Source: an uncultured bacterium (lineage in GTDB: Bacteria; Actinomycetota; Coriobacteriia; Coriobacteriales; Coriobacteriaceae). Taken from it: a stretch of 31,471 nt of DNA. The stretch spans positions 1-31,471 of the forward strand of contig CAJMMX010000022.1 in assembly GCA_905214615.1 (NCBI GenBank). Reading direction: 5' to 3'. A model generated the notes under the pieces. That model worked only from the letters and a program-made list of their open reading frames with translations. It had not been told where the DNA came from and searched no databases. Positions 15,410 to 23,412 of the stretch are shown piece after piece; within the stretch, counting starts at the first letter, position 1; the number at the start of each line of letters is the position of its first letter. The translations under genes were made by a program, and so were the position numbers.

Positions 15410-16785
15410 TAGCGCGGCTCGCCCACAACGGAACCGGATAAATACCAGGTCTTGGCAACGTCAACGTCAACATCAACGATCTTGCCAACAAGCTGATCGA
15501 TGCTGTAACCCTCGGGGATAGGCGCATGCACGGTCTGATTCTTGGGACTCTTGCCCAGCAGGACCGCATCGTTCTTTTTACTCGTTCCCTCAATGAGCGC
15601 GGGAACCACAGTATGAAGCTCGCCCTGGTTATACTCGTGTGCCGTGGTCTCGATAACCTTAACCAGGCGGTTGAAACGCTCGAGAATAACCTCATGCGGC
15701 GTAGGATCGTCAATCTCGGCGGCCGGGGTACCGGCGCGCTTGGAATAGATGAAGGTATAGGCCTGAGCATAGCGGACCGTCTCAGCAAGCGAGAGCGTCT
15801 GCTCAAAGTCTTCTTCAGTCTCGCCCGGGAAGCCAACGATAATGTCGGTCGAGAGCGCGATATCGGGCATGCGGTTGCGAATGCGATCGACCAGGCCCAG
15901 ATAGTCCTCGCGTGTATAACGGCGATTCATCTCTTTGAGGATCCGCGTCGAACCTGACTGGACGGCCAGGTGCAGTTGCGGCATTACGGCAGGCGTCTCG
16001 GCCATGGCGTCGATGGTCTCGGGCAGCAGGTCCTTAGGATGCGAAGACGTAAAGAAGATACGCTCCACACCCGTATCGCCCACGGCACGCAGCAAATCGG
16101 CAAAACGCGGCTTGCCAAACAGATCGCGACCATATGAGTTAACGTTTTGGCCCAGCAGCGTAATCTCACGCACGCCCTGGCGCACCAGACCGGTCACCTC
16201 GTCGACAATCTCCTCGAAGGGGCGGCTCTTTTCGCGACCACGTACGTACGGCACGATGCAATAGGTGCAGAAATTATTGCAGCCCGTCATGATGGGCACC
16301 CAGGCGTGATACTGAGTCTCGCGATGCCACGGCATGCTCATGGCATCCGTATCCTCATGCTCATTGGTGCGGATATGACGCTTACCATCAAGGAACGCCT
16401 CGGCAATGAGCTCGGCCACATGTGCAATGGAATGCGTGCCAAAGATGACATTGACGTTATCGACGTTGGTGAGCAGGCCCTCGCCATCGCGCTGCGCGAT
16501 GCAGCCACCAACGGCAACCACGCGCTTGCCCGAAGGCGAAGGCGGCAGGCTTTTGCAGGAATTGCACTGACCGTACAGGCGAGTATCGGCGGCCTCGCGC
16601 ACGCAGCACGTCATGAAGACAACGATATCGGCATGCGCGGGATCGAGCGCCATGAGGCAGCCATACGAATCAAGCAGACCGCTCACACGCTCGGAGTCGT
16701 GCTGATTCATCTGGCAGCCAAAGGTGCGGATAAAGTAGGTTTTACCGGCAAGAATATCGCGTACGGAACGCTGGTCCATGTGCAT
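15409..16785 (-). CDS. miaB: tRNA-2-methylthio-N6-dimethylallyladenosine synthase
   Basis: A 458-residue radical-SAM methylthiotransferase that converts i6A37 to ms2i6A37. The N-terminal UPF0004 domain has its three cluster cysteines at C24 (FGCQMN), C60 (MTCCVRE) and C95 (GGCIAQ). The radical-SAM triad is C169-x3-C173-x2-C176 (GCNNFCTYC), followed by a C-terminal TRAM domain. C60 is followed by a second cysteine, C61, where a small residue is usual. ATG 16785 has AGGA just before it; M3 is also possible. It lies 39 bases after the spoVS stop. Confidence 0.96.
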   Translation of the reverse strand: MHMDQRSVRDILAGKTYFIRTFGCQMNQHDSERVSGLLDSYGCLMALDPAHADIVVFMTCCVREAADTRLYGQCNSCKSLPPSPSGKRVVAVGGCIAQRDGEGLLTNVDNVNVIFGTHSIAHVAELIAEAFLDGKRHIRTNEHEDTDAMSMPWHRETQYHAWVPIMTGCNNFCTYCIVPYVRGREKSRPFEEIVDEVTGLVRQGVREITLLGQNVNSYGRDLFGKPRFADLLRAVGDTGVERIFFTSSHPKDLLPETIDAMAETPAVMPQLHLAVQSGSTRILKEMNRRYTREDYLGLVDRIRNRMPDIALSTDIIVGFPGETEEDFEQTLSLAETVRYAQAYTFIYSKRAGTPAAEIDDPTPHEVILERFNRLVKVIETTAHEYNQGELHTVVPALIEGTSKKNDAVLLGKSPKNQTVHAPIPEGYSIDQLVGKIVDVDVDVAKTWYLSGSVVGEPR

Positions 16786-16824
16786 AAGTCCTAACGATGG
16801 GGAGCGAAACGAGGCAAGCAGAAG

Positions 16825-17142
16825 CTATGCCACAGGCTTAACATCATCCATGACGACGTTATCCATAGCAGCTCGATTGATCTGATGAACGTAGATAGAA
16901 AGGCGGATGGCCGTGCGCGAGTCCCCGTTAATGAGGATGTCGGAGAACACGGGCGCGCAGGAAATATCAAAACCGGTTGGAATCAAAAAACCGCGCGCGA
17001 TAGCAACGGCCTTAATGGCCTGGTTGACGGCACCGGCGCCGACACACTGGATGTTGACGGGTACACCATCCTTGACCATGCCGGCGATGGCGCCGGCAAC
17101 GGACGCGGGCGATGATTTGCTTGATACCTTCAGGCAATCCAT
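16825..17142 (-). CDS. spoVS: Stage V sporulation protein S homologue
   Basis: A 105-residue protein almost wholly covered by the SpoVS/Alba-like family: LKVSSKSSPASVAGAIAG (residues 4-21), GAGAVNQAIKAVAIARGF (35-52) and a TAIRLSIYV strand near the end. About 20 extra residues (HQINRAAMDNVVMDDVKPVA) extend the C-terminus beyond the usual 86-residue form. In Bacillus SpoVS affects septation and sporulation; this organism shows no sporulation genes here, so it must do something else, probably nucleic-acid binding. ATG 17142 follows AGGAG. In Bacillus it also lies downstream of rny. Confidence 0.9.
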   Translation of the reverse strand: MDCLKVSSKSSPASVAGAIAGMVKDGVPVNIQCVGAGAVNQAIKAVAIARGFLIPTGFDISCAPVFSDILINGDSRTAIRLSIYVHQINRAAMDNVVMDDVKPVA

Positions 17143-17158
17143 GAAGAAACTCCTGCAT

Positions 17159-17210
17159 TTAAAAGTACGTTTTAACTGCAATAACTGTATCGTACCGAGT
17201 GGACTCGGTA
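17159..17210 (-). promoter_or_regulatory. Two small palindromes in the spoVS leader
   Basis: The 74-base gap between the ATPase gene and spoVS holds TACCGAGT-GG-ACTCGGTA (17193-17210), a compact 8-bp hairpin, and TTAAAA-GTACG-TTTTAA (17159-17175). Neither is followed by a clear T-tract on the minus strand. They could mark an RNA-processing site or a protein-binding site that sets spoVS level apart from the upstream genes. Confidence 0.4.
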
Positions 17211-17216
17211 AAGGCA

Positions 17217-18302
17217 CTATTCCTCTTTGGCAAGATCAAAGGTCACGGTGATTCGATCACGCGAAACACGGATCTTTGGGTCGCCGCAAAGGTTGAGATA
17301 GTACCGGGCGGCAAGGTCATTAAAGTCGCGCTCCACAGCGCGCGAAAACTGTGCCATGTCATCCTTGGCAATACGTAGCCCGCGACGATCCTTCGCGAGA
17401 TCGACAGGAGCCGGCGCATGCGAGGACGAATCACGCTCGTGCAGCAGACGCGCGGTCACACCGCGAACGGGCTTAATCTGCCCTGCTAAAATGCGATGGG
17501 CCGTGCGCTCGGACATCTCAAGACCCAAACCCGAACAAATACGGATAAAGTCCTCGGCATCAGAAGCAAGGCCTAAACGATCGACAACCGGAAGCTCGCT
17601 CTCGTCATCAATGAACAGGAGACGAGACGTATCGAGCCGACTTGACGCTTGAGCATAAAGGGTCGCGGCAATCTCAGACGGAGAACCGAGATAGACATCG
17701 CAACCACGCAACTCCTCGAGCGCAAACTCACAAGCAGCGCGAATAATATTATGTGGGCCGCGAGCGCAGACATAACGTCCGTCCTCATCCTTGACGGCCT
17801 GGGGCCAGCTGGACTGATCGGCACGCTCACTGAGGCGGTCGACCGCAACGCTCACCTTGAAGGCTGAACCAAGATCGACGCCGGACGTGACCACACGGGC
17901 CTCGTCGGTGTTCTGCTTAATCGAAAACAATGCCATGCCACGACCGTGAACGCCCCAACGGTCCATCTTCATGCTCTCGAGCTTGGAGGTAACGCGGGCA
18001 TCAAAGATTCGCTCTTGCATATCCTGCGGAACGCCAGAACCGTTATCCAGAAAGACAAGCGTGCGGACGCCATCTTCCTTGGTCGTGGCGAGATAGACCT
18101 TGTCGGCGCCGGCATCGCGAGCATTACGGAGCATTTCGATGACGATGTCCTCGACATGCTGAATGTCGTGCTTAGCCTGGCGCCGCTCGGCCTCCGAAAC
18201 GCGGAGGCGGACATACCCCTCGCCAAGGTTCTCCTCGACGCGAAGGTTGCCCTCCCCCGACATCGACGCGATAAATGAGATGAGCTCGTTCGCGTCGCTC
18301 AT
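17217..18302 (-). CDS. Orphan MutL/Hsp90-type GHKL ATPase, function unknown
   Basis: A 361-residue protein that I cannot name. Residues 51-130 carry a GHKL ATP site: E56-x3-N60 in EMLRNARDAGA, D86-NGSGVP, a TSK (105-107) and GVHGRGMALFSIK (117-129). The order and wording resemble MutL (ENSLDAGA, DNGxGI, TSK, GFRGEAL) more than a histidine kinase, and there is no receiver, phospho-acceptor or membrane segment. Residues 150-361 match nothing I know. It starts one base after the rny stop and precedes spoVS, in the place held by ymdB in Bacillus. ATP-driven clamping on nucleic acid is a reasonable guess only. Confidence 0.8.
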   Translation of the reverse strand: MSDANELISFIASMSGEGNLRVEENLGEGYVRLRVSEAERRQAKHDIQHVEDIVIEMLRNARDAGADKVYLATTKEDGVRTLVFLDNGSGVPQDMQERIFDARVTSKLESMKMDRWGVHGRGMALFSIKQNTDEARVVTSGVDLGSAFKVSVAVDRLSERADQSSWPQAVKDEDGRYVCARGPHNIIRAACEFALEELRGCDVYLGSPSEIAATLYAQASSRLDTSRLLFIDDESELPVVDRLGLASDAEDFIRICSGLGLEMSERTAHRILAGQIKPVRGVTARLLHERDSSSHAPAPVDLAKDRRGLRIAKDDMAQFSRAVERDFNDLAARYYLNLCGDPKIRVSRDRITVTFDLAKEE

Positions 18303-18303
18303 G

Positions 18304-19854
18304 TTATTTAGCGATATCGACAGCGCGGCTCTCGCGAATCACGACGACGCGCACCTGACCGGGATACTCCATCTCTTCCTCGATCTGATGGGCGATATCG
18401 TGAGCCAGGACCGTGGACTGGGCATCGGAGATCTTGTCCGGCTGGACCATGACGTGGACCTCGCGACCGGCCTGCATGGCATAGGTACGTTCGACGCCGT
18501 CATGGGAGTTGGCGATCTCCTCAAGCTTCTCAAGACGCTTGATGTAGTTCTCGGCAGACTCGCGACGGGCACCGGGGCGAGAGGCAGAGACAGCATCGGC
18601 GGCCTGCACCAGGACATCGAGCACCGTGTTGGGGTCGACATCGGCATGGTGAGCCTCAATAGCGTGGACGATAACGGGCTTCTCGCCATAACGGCGGGCA
18701 AGCTCGGCGCCGATGACGGCATGCGGGCCCTCGACGTCGTGGTCGATTGCCTTGCCCAGGTCATGAAGCAGGCCGGCGCGCTTGGCGGTCACAACGTCCA
18801 GGCCAAGCTCGGAAGCCATCACGCCGCACAGATCAGAGACCTCGAGGGAATGCTGAAGCACGTTCTGACCAAACGAGGTACGGTAGCGCAGGGCACCAAG
18901 GGTCTTGACGATCTCGGGGTGCAGATCGTGGATGCCGGTATCGAAGGCAGCCTGCTCGCCAGCCTCGCGCACGCGCTGCTGAACCAGGTCGGCGGCCTTG
19001 TGATACATCTCCTCGATACGGGCAGGGTGAATGCGGCCGTCGGCGATGAGGTTCTCGAGGGCGACGCGGGCGGTCTCACGACGGACCGGGTCGAAGCTCG
19101 AAAGAACGACGGTCTCGGGCGTGTCGTCGATCACGAGGTTGACGCCGGAAACCTGCTCGAAGGTCCGGATGTTGCGACCCTCGCGACCGATGATACGGCC
19201 TTTGAGGTCATCAGAGGGAATGTGCACGGAGGTAACGGTGACCTCGGCAGTGTGATCGGCAGCGCAGCGCTGAATCGCCAGAGACAGAATCTCCTGGGCG
19301 GTCTTGTGGCACTCGGCGCGAACCTGCTGCTCAGACTCGCGAATGATCGTGGCGGCCTCGTGGGTGACCTCGCCGCGAACCTTATCAAGGAGCTCCTTGT
19401 GCGCGTCCTCGCGGGTAAGGTCGGCGATACGCTCGAGCTCGGAGGTCTGCTTTGCGCAGAGCTCCTCGAGCTCACGGGAGCGCTTCTCGACCTGACCGGC
19501 CTGGCTGGACAGCTGATGCTCGCGCTTGTCGAGAGCGTCGTTGCGGCGATCGAGAGATTCCTCGCGCTGCATCACGCGGTTCTCGAGCGTACGAATCTCG
19601 TTCTTACGCTGCTTGTCCTCGGCCTCAGCGGCCTGCTTGTTCTTGATGATCTCCTCTTTAGCCTCGAGCAGAGCCTCTTTTTTGAGGGTCTCGGCCTGAC
19701 GCTTAGCATCACCGATCAGGGACTCAGCCTGTGCGTGTGCCGACTGGATTTTTTCGTCGGCCTCGTGAAGACTACCCTGCTTGGCGGTGCGCATGTAGGC
19801 AATGGCGGCGATGGCACCCAAAATGATGCCAACGAGCGCTGCGATGATAGGCAT
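18304..19854 (-). CDS. rny: Ribonuclease Y
   Basis: A 516-residue membrane-anchored endoribonuclease that starts mRNA decay. It has an N-terminal membrane helix (about 3-20), a long coiled coil (about 30-190), a KH domain (GRIIGREGRNIRTFE, near 218-232) and an HD domain with HDLGKA and further histidines. Length is typical. ATG 19854 is preferred over GTG 19860 because AAAGGAG stands six bases before the ATG but touches the GTG. It leads an operon running through the ATPase, spoVS, miaB, miaA and hflX. Its promoter is about 170 bases upstream, giving a long leader. Confidence 0.95.
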   Translation of the reverse strand: MPIIAALVGIILGAIAAIAYMRTAKQGSLHEADEKIQSAHAQAESLIGDAKRQAETLKKEALLEAKEEIIKNKQAAEAEDKQRKNEIRTLENRVMQREESLDRRNDALDKREHQLSSQAGQVEKRSRELEELCAKQTSELERIADLTREDAHKELLDKVRGEVTHEAATIIRESEQQVRAECHKTAQEILSLAIQRCAADHTAEVTVTSVHIPSDDLKGRIIGREGRNIRTFEQVSGVNLVIDDTPETVVLSSFDPVRRETARVALENLIADGRIHPARIEEMYHKAADLVQQRVREAGEQAAFDTGIHDLHPEIVKTLGALRYRTSFGQNVLQHSLEVSDLCGVMASELGLDVVTAKRAGLLHDLGKAIDHDVEGPHAVIGAELARRYGEKPVIVHAIEAHHADVDPNTVLDVLVQAADAVSASRPGARRESAENYIKRLEKLEEIANSHDGVERTYAMQAGREVHVMVQPDKISDAQSTVLAHDIAHQIEEEMEYPGQVRVVVIRESRAVDIAK

Positions 19855-20020
19855 GCTCACTCCTTTTTATGGATTCGTTACACAACAAAGCGAACCGTCC
19901 TTACGAACGGCTCGCGACATTTGAGTAATATGGGCGCAGCTTATGCGGGTCGGATACAGATAAACATATAAACAAACTCATCACAGATGAGCACATATCA
20001 CAAAGCAAATGACAGTGTTT

Positions 20021-20049
20021 ATCGTACGTTGAACCACAACAACTGTCAA
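20021..20049 (-). promoter_or_regulatory. rny promoter
   Basis: On the minus strand TTGACA (20044-20049) and TACGAT (20021-20026) are exactly 17 bases apart. Transcription would start near 20014, leaving a leader of about 160 bases before rny. The leader holds a 6-bp palindrome CTCATC-ACA-GATGAG (19977-19991) and an imperfect hairpin near 19892-19917 but no gene. Confidence 0.65.
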
Positions 20050-20097
20050 ATAAATGGCCCCAGCACGGCGGCTAAAACGCGGTGAACGGCAGGGCCA
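20046..20097 (-). terminator. Terminator of recA-recX
   Basis: TGGCCC (20055-20060) pairs with GGGCCA (20092-20097), with a further imperfect stem inside. On the minus strand the hairpin is followed by ATTTATTTG. It lies 15 bases after the recX stop, and its T-tract runs into the -35 of the rny promoter. Confidence 0.6.
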
Positions 20098-20111
20098 CAA
20101 AACGCATACGC

Positions 20112-20804
20112 CTAAACCGCACATTCCTCACGTTCGGCATCGAGACGTGCCTTAACGGCATGGGCGGCGATGTGATACGAGAAGCCCTTGCCCATCAAAA
20201 ACCGAACCAGTTTTTCGAATCCGCGCGTCTCTGGAACACGCCGCTTGGCGAGCAGGGCTGACGCACGCGCCAAATCGTCTTCGACGGCAAAATAATCCTC
20301 GGGATAACCGGGAATGTCATCGAGCACGACATGACGGCGCTTGAGCTCGGTCTCGATTTTACGCTGTCCCCAACCGCGCCGCTTGCGTTCCTCGATAAAG
20401 TACGAGCAAAAGCGGTTCTCGTCTAAAAAGCGATACTCGGTGGCGCGCTCGACGGCGAAATCGATCGCGGGCTGGCGAAAGCCGTAGCGTGCCAACTTGT
20501 CACGGACCTCACCCGTCGCATGGTCGCGTCGCGATAGCATCTCGGTCACCATGGTAAGTGCACATTTACGCTCGATGAGCTGCACCGCTTCACGAAAGTT
20601 ATCCCAATCACAGGGAAGATCGGGGCGATTTTTGACATACAGGCGCGCGACCCGCACGGGAATCCAAATGGACCGCTCAAAACCGCCCTCAAGCTCACAA
20701 TCGATATGTGCGCAAGGCTTTTTGGACGCATACCCGCTCGAGAACGAGGAGGCCGCCTTCTTATCGGGAAGGACAACCGTGGCCTCGGTCACCGTATACG
20801 ACAT
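20112..20804 (-). CDS. recX: Regulatory protein RecX
   Basis: A 230-residue RecA modulator. The three-helix repeats of the family are visible from about residue 80 onward: MLSRRDHATGEVRDKLARYGF, then RFCSYFIEERKRRGWGQRKIE (each broken across helices) and a last repeat RFLMGKGFSYHIAAHAV. RecX caps or dismantles RecA filaments. The first 80 residues are a poorly conserved extension. It begins 11 bases after the recA stop with a weak ribosome site, so it is probably made at low level by coupling to recA and induced with it. Confidence 0.9.
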   Translation of the reverse strand: MSYTVTEATVVLPDKKAASSFSSGYASKKPCAHIDCELEGGFERSIWIPVRVARLYVKNRPDLPCDWDNFREAVQLIERKCALTMVTEMLSRRDHATGEVRDKLARYGFRQPAIDFAVERATEYRFLDENRFCSYFIEERKRRGWGQRKIETELKRRHVVLDDIPGYPEDYFAVEDDLARASALLAKRRVPETRGFEKLVRFLMGKGFSYHIAAHAVKARLDAEREECAV

Positions 20805-20815
20805 GAGCGTAACCG

Positions 20816-21964
20816 CTACTCGTCGTCATCATCGAGCATGGCGGAACCATCGATGGCGTAAAGCTCGTCAAACTCCTCAGGCGCAGGCTGATCGGTCAGC
20901 TCGACCTCGGACGGAGCATCGTCATCAAACTCAAGCCCGCAGGCAAGGCGGACCTTATGCTCAATCTCGTCGGCGCAATCGGGGTGTTCGCGCAGGAACG
21001 CCTTGGCGGCCTCGCGACCGTTGCCGAGCTTGTCCTCGCCATAGGCAAACCAGGAGCCCATCTTCTTGCAAATGCCGCACTCGACAGCCATGTCCAGAAT
21101 CGAGCCCTCCTTAGAGATGCCCGTACCGTACATGATGTCGAACTCAGCAGAACGGAACGGAGCTGCCACCTTGTTCTTAACGACCTTGGCGCGCACGCGG
21201 TTACCGATAACCTCATCCTTAAGCTTAATGCTGTCGATGCGGCGAATGTCGATACGCACCGAAGAGAAGAACTTAAGGGCGCGGCCGCCCGTCGTGGTCT
21301 CAGGGTTGCCGAACATGACGCCGATCTTCTCTCGCAGCTGGTTAATGAAGATGCATGTCGTGTTGGACTTGGACAGCGAGCCGGCGAGCTTGCGGAGCGC
21401 CTGACTCATCAGACGAGCTTGCAATCCGACCGTGGTATCGCCGATCTCTCCCTCGATCTCGGCACGCGGGGTCAGCGCGGCGACGGAGTCGACGACGATG
21501 GCATCGATGGCGCCGGAACGCACGAGCATGTCAACAATCTCGAGCGCCTGCTCACCCGTATCAGGCTGGGAAATCAGTACCTCGTCGATATCCACGCCAA
21601 TGCGCGCGGCATACGTGGGATCGAGCGCGTGCTCGGCATCGATAAATGCCACCACGCCACCCATTGCCTGGGCTTCGGCCAGGATCTCGAGCGAAAGCGT
21701 CGTCTTACCGGAGGACTCAGGACCGTAAATCTCGACGATACGGCCGCGCGGCACACCGCCGATACCCAGAGCGGCATCGAGTGCCAGAGCGCCCGTGGGG
21801 ATGGCCTCAACCTCAAGCTCGGGGCCGCCGTCACCATACCTCATGATGGAGCCTTGACCGAACTTCTTCTCGATCTCGGCCTTGGTGGTGGCGATCATCT
21901 CATCGCGCTCTTTACCCGTCGTGCGAGCATGAACGGTACGTACGGGACCTGAATTCTTGGCCAT
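20816..21964 (-). CDS. recA: Recombinase RecA
   Basis: A 382-residue recombinase and SOS co-protease. It shows Walker A GPESSGKTT (81-89), the MAW-type IEIYGPES context, Walker B VIVDSVAAL (in IDAIVVDSVAAL), the DNA-binding loop QALRKLAGSL and an acidic tail ending DDDDE. It has a short basic N-terminal extension before the usual start region. ATG 21964 is chosen because GAGGAGGG precedes it by seven bases; ATG or other starts at 21985 would lie within the leader. It is controlled by a perfect LexA site in its promoter and co-transcribed with recX. Confidence 0.97.
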   Translation of the reverse strand: MAKNSGPVRTVHARTTGKERDEMIATTKAEIEKKFGQGSIMRYGDGGPELEVEAIPTGALALDAALGIGGVPRGRIVEIYGPESSGKTTLSLEILAEAQAMGGVVAFIDAEHALDPTYAARIGVDIDEVLISQPDTGEQALEIVDMLVRSGAIDAIVVDSVAALTPRAEIEGEIGDTTVGLQARLMSQALRKLAGSLSKSNTTCIFINQLREKIGVMFGNPETTTGGRALKFFSSVRIDIRRIDSIKLKDEVIGNRVRAKVVKNKVAAPFRSAEFDIMYGTGISKEGSILDMAVECGICKKMGSWFAYGEDKLGNGREAAKAFLREHPDCADEIEHKVRLACGLEFDDDAPSEVELTDQPAPEEFDELYAIDGSAMLDDDDE

Positions 21965-21994
21965 GAATAGCCCTCCTCTTAACAACCTGCATCG

Positions 21995-22023
21995 ATAATA
22001 AACGAACGGCTGTTCGTGGTCAA
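21995..22023 (-). promoter_or_regulatory. recA promoter
   Basis: On the minus strand TTGACC (-35, 22018-22023) and TATTAT (-10, 21995-22000) are 17 bases apart, each one mismatch from consensus. The spacer is almost filled by the LexA site. The remaining stretch to the cinA terminator (22024-22190) shows no gene. Confidence 0.85.
22003..22016. promoter_or_regulatory. LexA site (SOS box) of recA
   Basis: CGAAC-GGCT-GTTCG is a perfect match to the extended Gram-positive SOS box. It sits between the -35 and -10 of recA, so LexA binding would exclude polymerase. Confidence 0.92.
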
Positions 22024-22190
22024 CCGTTCAGGCCAATCATATGCAGGCAGTCTTTCCAAAACCCAACCAAACGCCGACCAAACACTGACCAAATGCTTGA
22101 CCACAAAGGGGCAAATAAGAACAAGAAAGGCAAAAATACACCTATGACCAGCGCAAACGCTAAATTCGTCAGGGGTCCCTATCTCCACAA

Positions 22191-22214
22191 TTAAGGGGCC
22201 CGAAGGCCCCTTAA
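22191..22214 (-). terminator. Terminator after cinA
   Basis: TTAAGGGGCC (22191-22200) and GGCCCCTTAA (22205-22214) form a perfect 10-bp stem. In the minus-strand RNA the loop is UUCG, a very stable tetraloop. The T-tract after it is short. It closes the rnj-to-cinA transcript before the recA promoter. Confidence 0.7.
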
Positions 22215-22221
22215 AACACGT

Positions 22222-22758
22222 CTATTCCATAGAGTTGAGCACAAGGGCAATGCGTCCCAATGCCTCCGCGACCGCATGGGCACGAACACACGAACGGTCG
22301 CCCTCATAGTGGCAGCGCACAGAGTCCACGACCGGCACTTCCCCATCAGCCGCGCGATACGCCCAGCCAATATAGAAAGCGCCAGCCGGATCGTCCTCAG
22401 TGCCGCCGCCGGGGCCGGCATAACCCGTTGCGCTCACTGCAATATCGCTCTGGTACAGCTCCAGCGAACCCGCCGCCATCTCGCGCGCGGTCTGATGCGA
22501 CACCGCGGTATAGCGGTCGAGCGTCTCCTGATCAACACCCAAAACGCGATGCTTGATCTCATCGCAGTAGGTCACCGCACCGCCACGCAGCACCGCCGAG
22601 GCGCCCGGGATATCGGCAATCGTCGAGGCGATCATACCTGCTGTCAGCGACTCAGCCGTCGAAACCGTCACGCCCCGAGCGCTCGCGCGCTCGACAATAT
22701 GACGCGCCAGCTCCTCGTTATGTGCGGAAATCTGCTCAAAAGAGTCCGTCATACCCAC
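22222..22758 (-). CDS. cinA: CinA-family C-terminal amidohydrolase (PncC-like)
   Basis: A 178-residue protein that is only the CinA C-terminal domain: ESLTAGMIASTIADIPGASA (36-55), GGAVTYCDEIKHRVLGV, and ATGYAGPGG. The family includes NMN deamidases that recycle NMN to NaMN. The N-terminal COG1058 part of full CinA proteins is missing, as in E. coli PncC-type proteins. The start is uncertain: GTG 22758 has AGG at a good distance, while ATG 22752 is six bases downstream. It follows pgsA closely and precedes recA, as in Bacillus and streptococci. Confidence 0.88.
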   Translation of the reverse strand: MGMTDSFEQISAHNEELARHIVERASARGVTVSTAESLTAGMIASTIADIPGASAVLRGGAVTYCDEIKHRVLGVDQETLDRYTAVSHQTAREMAAGSLELYQSDIAVSATGYAGPGGGTEDDPAGAFYIGWAYRAADGEVPVVDSVRCHYEGDRSCVRAHAVAEALGRIALVLNSME

Positions 22759-22764
22759 CAGAAC

Positions 22765-23403
22765 CTAGACCGAAAAGACGATCTTGCGGCAGTTCCAGAA
22801 GTACTGGGCGCCCGAGATAACGGTCAGGACAACGGCAACGGCGTACAGGAAGCGCGACACCGAGTAGATGCCGAGCGTCAGCGCCAGCGGGCCAAGGTGC
22901 AAGCCGGCCATAGCAAAGACGCACAGGTAACCGCAGATGGAGACCATCGTGGTCGCCGTCTTGTACTTGCCAAGCTTATCGGCGGCAACGACCACGCCGG
23001 CGGCACTCGCGACCATGCGAAGGGCGCTCACCAGAAGCTCACGGAACAGGATAATGAACACGGACCACACGGTCACAGCGCCAAAATCCAAGAACAGCAA
23101 CAGAGCCGAGAACACCAGCAGCTTATCGGCAATGGGGTCCAAGAATTTACCGAAGTCGGTAATCTCATTGCGCGAACGCGCCAGATAACCGTCGACCTTA
23201 TCGGTGCACGACAGGATCACATACAGAATGAAGGCAGCGGCGGCGAGCGGGCCGTCGAAGGTGCTCCAATCTGTACCGGCAACACTCGTGTGAGAAAGCG
23301 CCGACACGATCATGAACACCGGGATAAAGACGATGCGAACGCACGTCACGATGTTGGCGGGCGTCCAAACACTCGTCAGTTCCTTATTGCTCTCGTTTGC
23401 CAC
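22765..23403 (-). CDS. pgsA: CDP-diacylglycerol-glycerol-3-phosphate 3-phosphatidyltransferase
   Basis: A 212-residue membrane enzyme making phosphatidylglycerol-phosphate, the first committed step to phosphatidylglycerol. The CDP-alcohol phosphatidyltransferase motif is intact at D68-x2-D71-G-x2-A-R ... G85-x3-D89-x3-D93, and four or more membrane spans are visible. The start is GTG at 23403, with AGGAG six bases before it; this site overlaps the rimO stop region, giving coupling. The position upstream of cinA and recA makes this the housekeeping pgsA rather than the paralogue at 1.9 kb. Confidence 0.92.
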   Translation of the reverse strand: MANESNKELTSVWTPANIVTCVRIVFIPVFMIVSALSHTSVAGTDWSTFDGPLAAAAFILYVILSCTDKVDGYLARSRNEITDFGKFLDPIADKLLVFSALLLFLDFGAVTVWSVFIILFRELLVSALRMVASAAGVVVAADKLGKYKTATTMVSICGYLCVFAMAGLHLGPLALTLGIYSVSRFLYAVAVVLTVISGAQYFWNCRKIVFSV

Positions 23404-23412
23404 GATGCTCTC

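Noticed and set aside
18163..19971. A 602-codon plus-strand open frame
   Set aside because: It is antisense to rny and the start of the ATPase gene; the leucine/aspartate-rich product matches no family and rny is certain.
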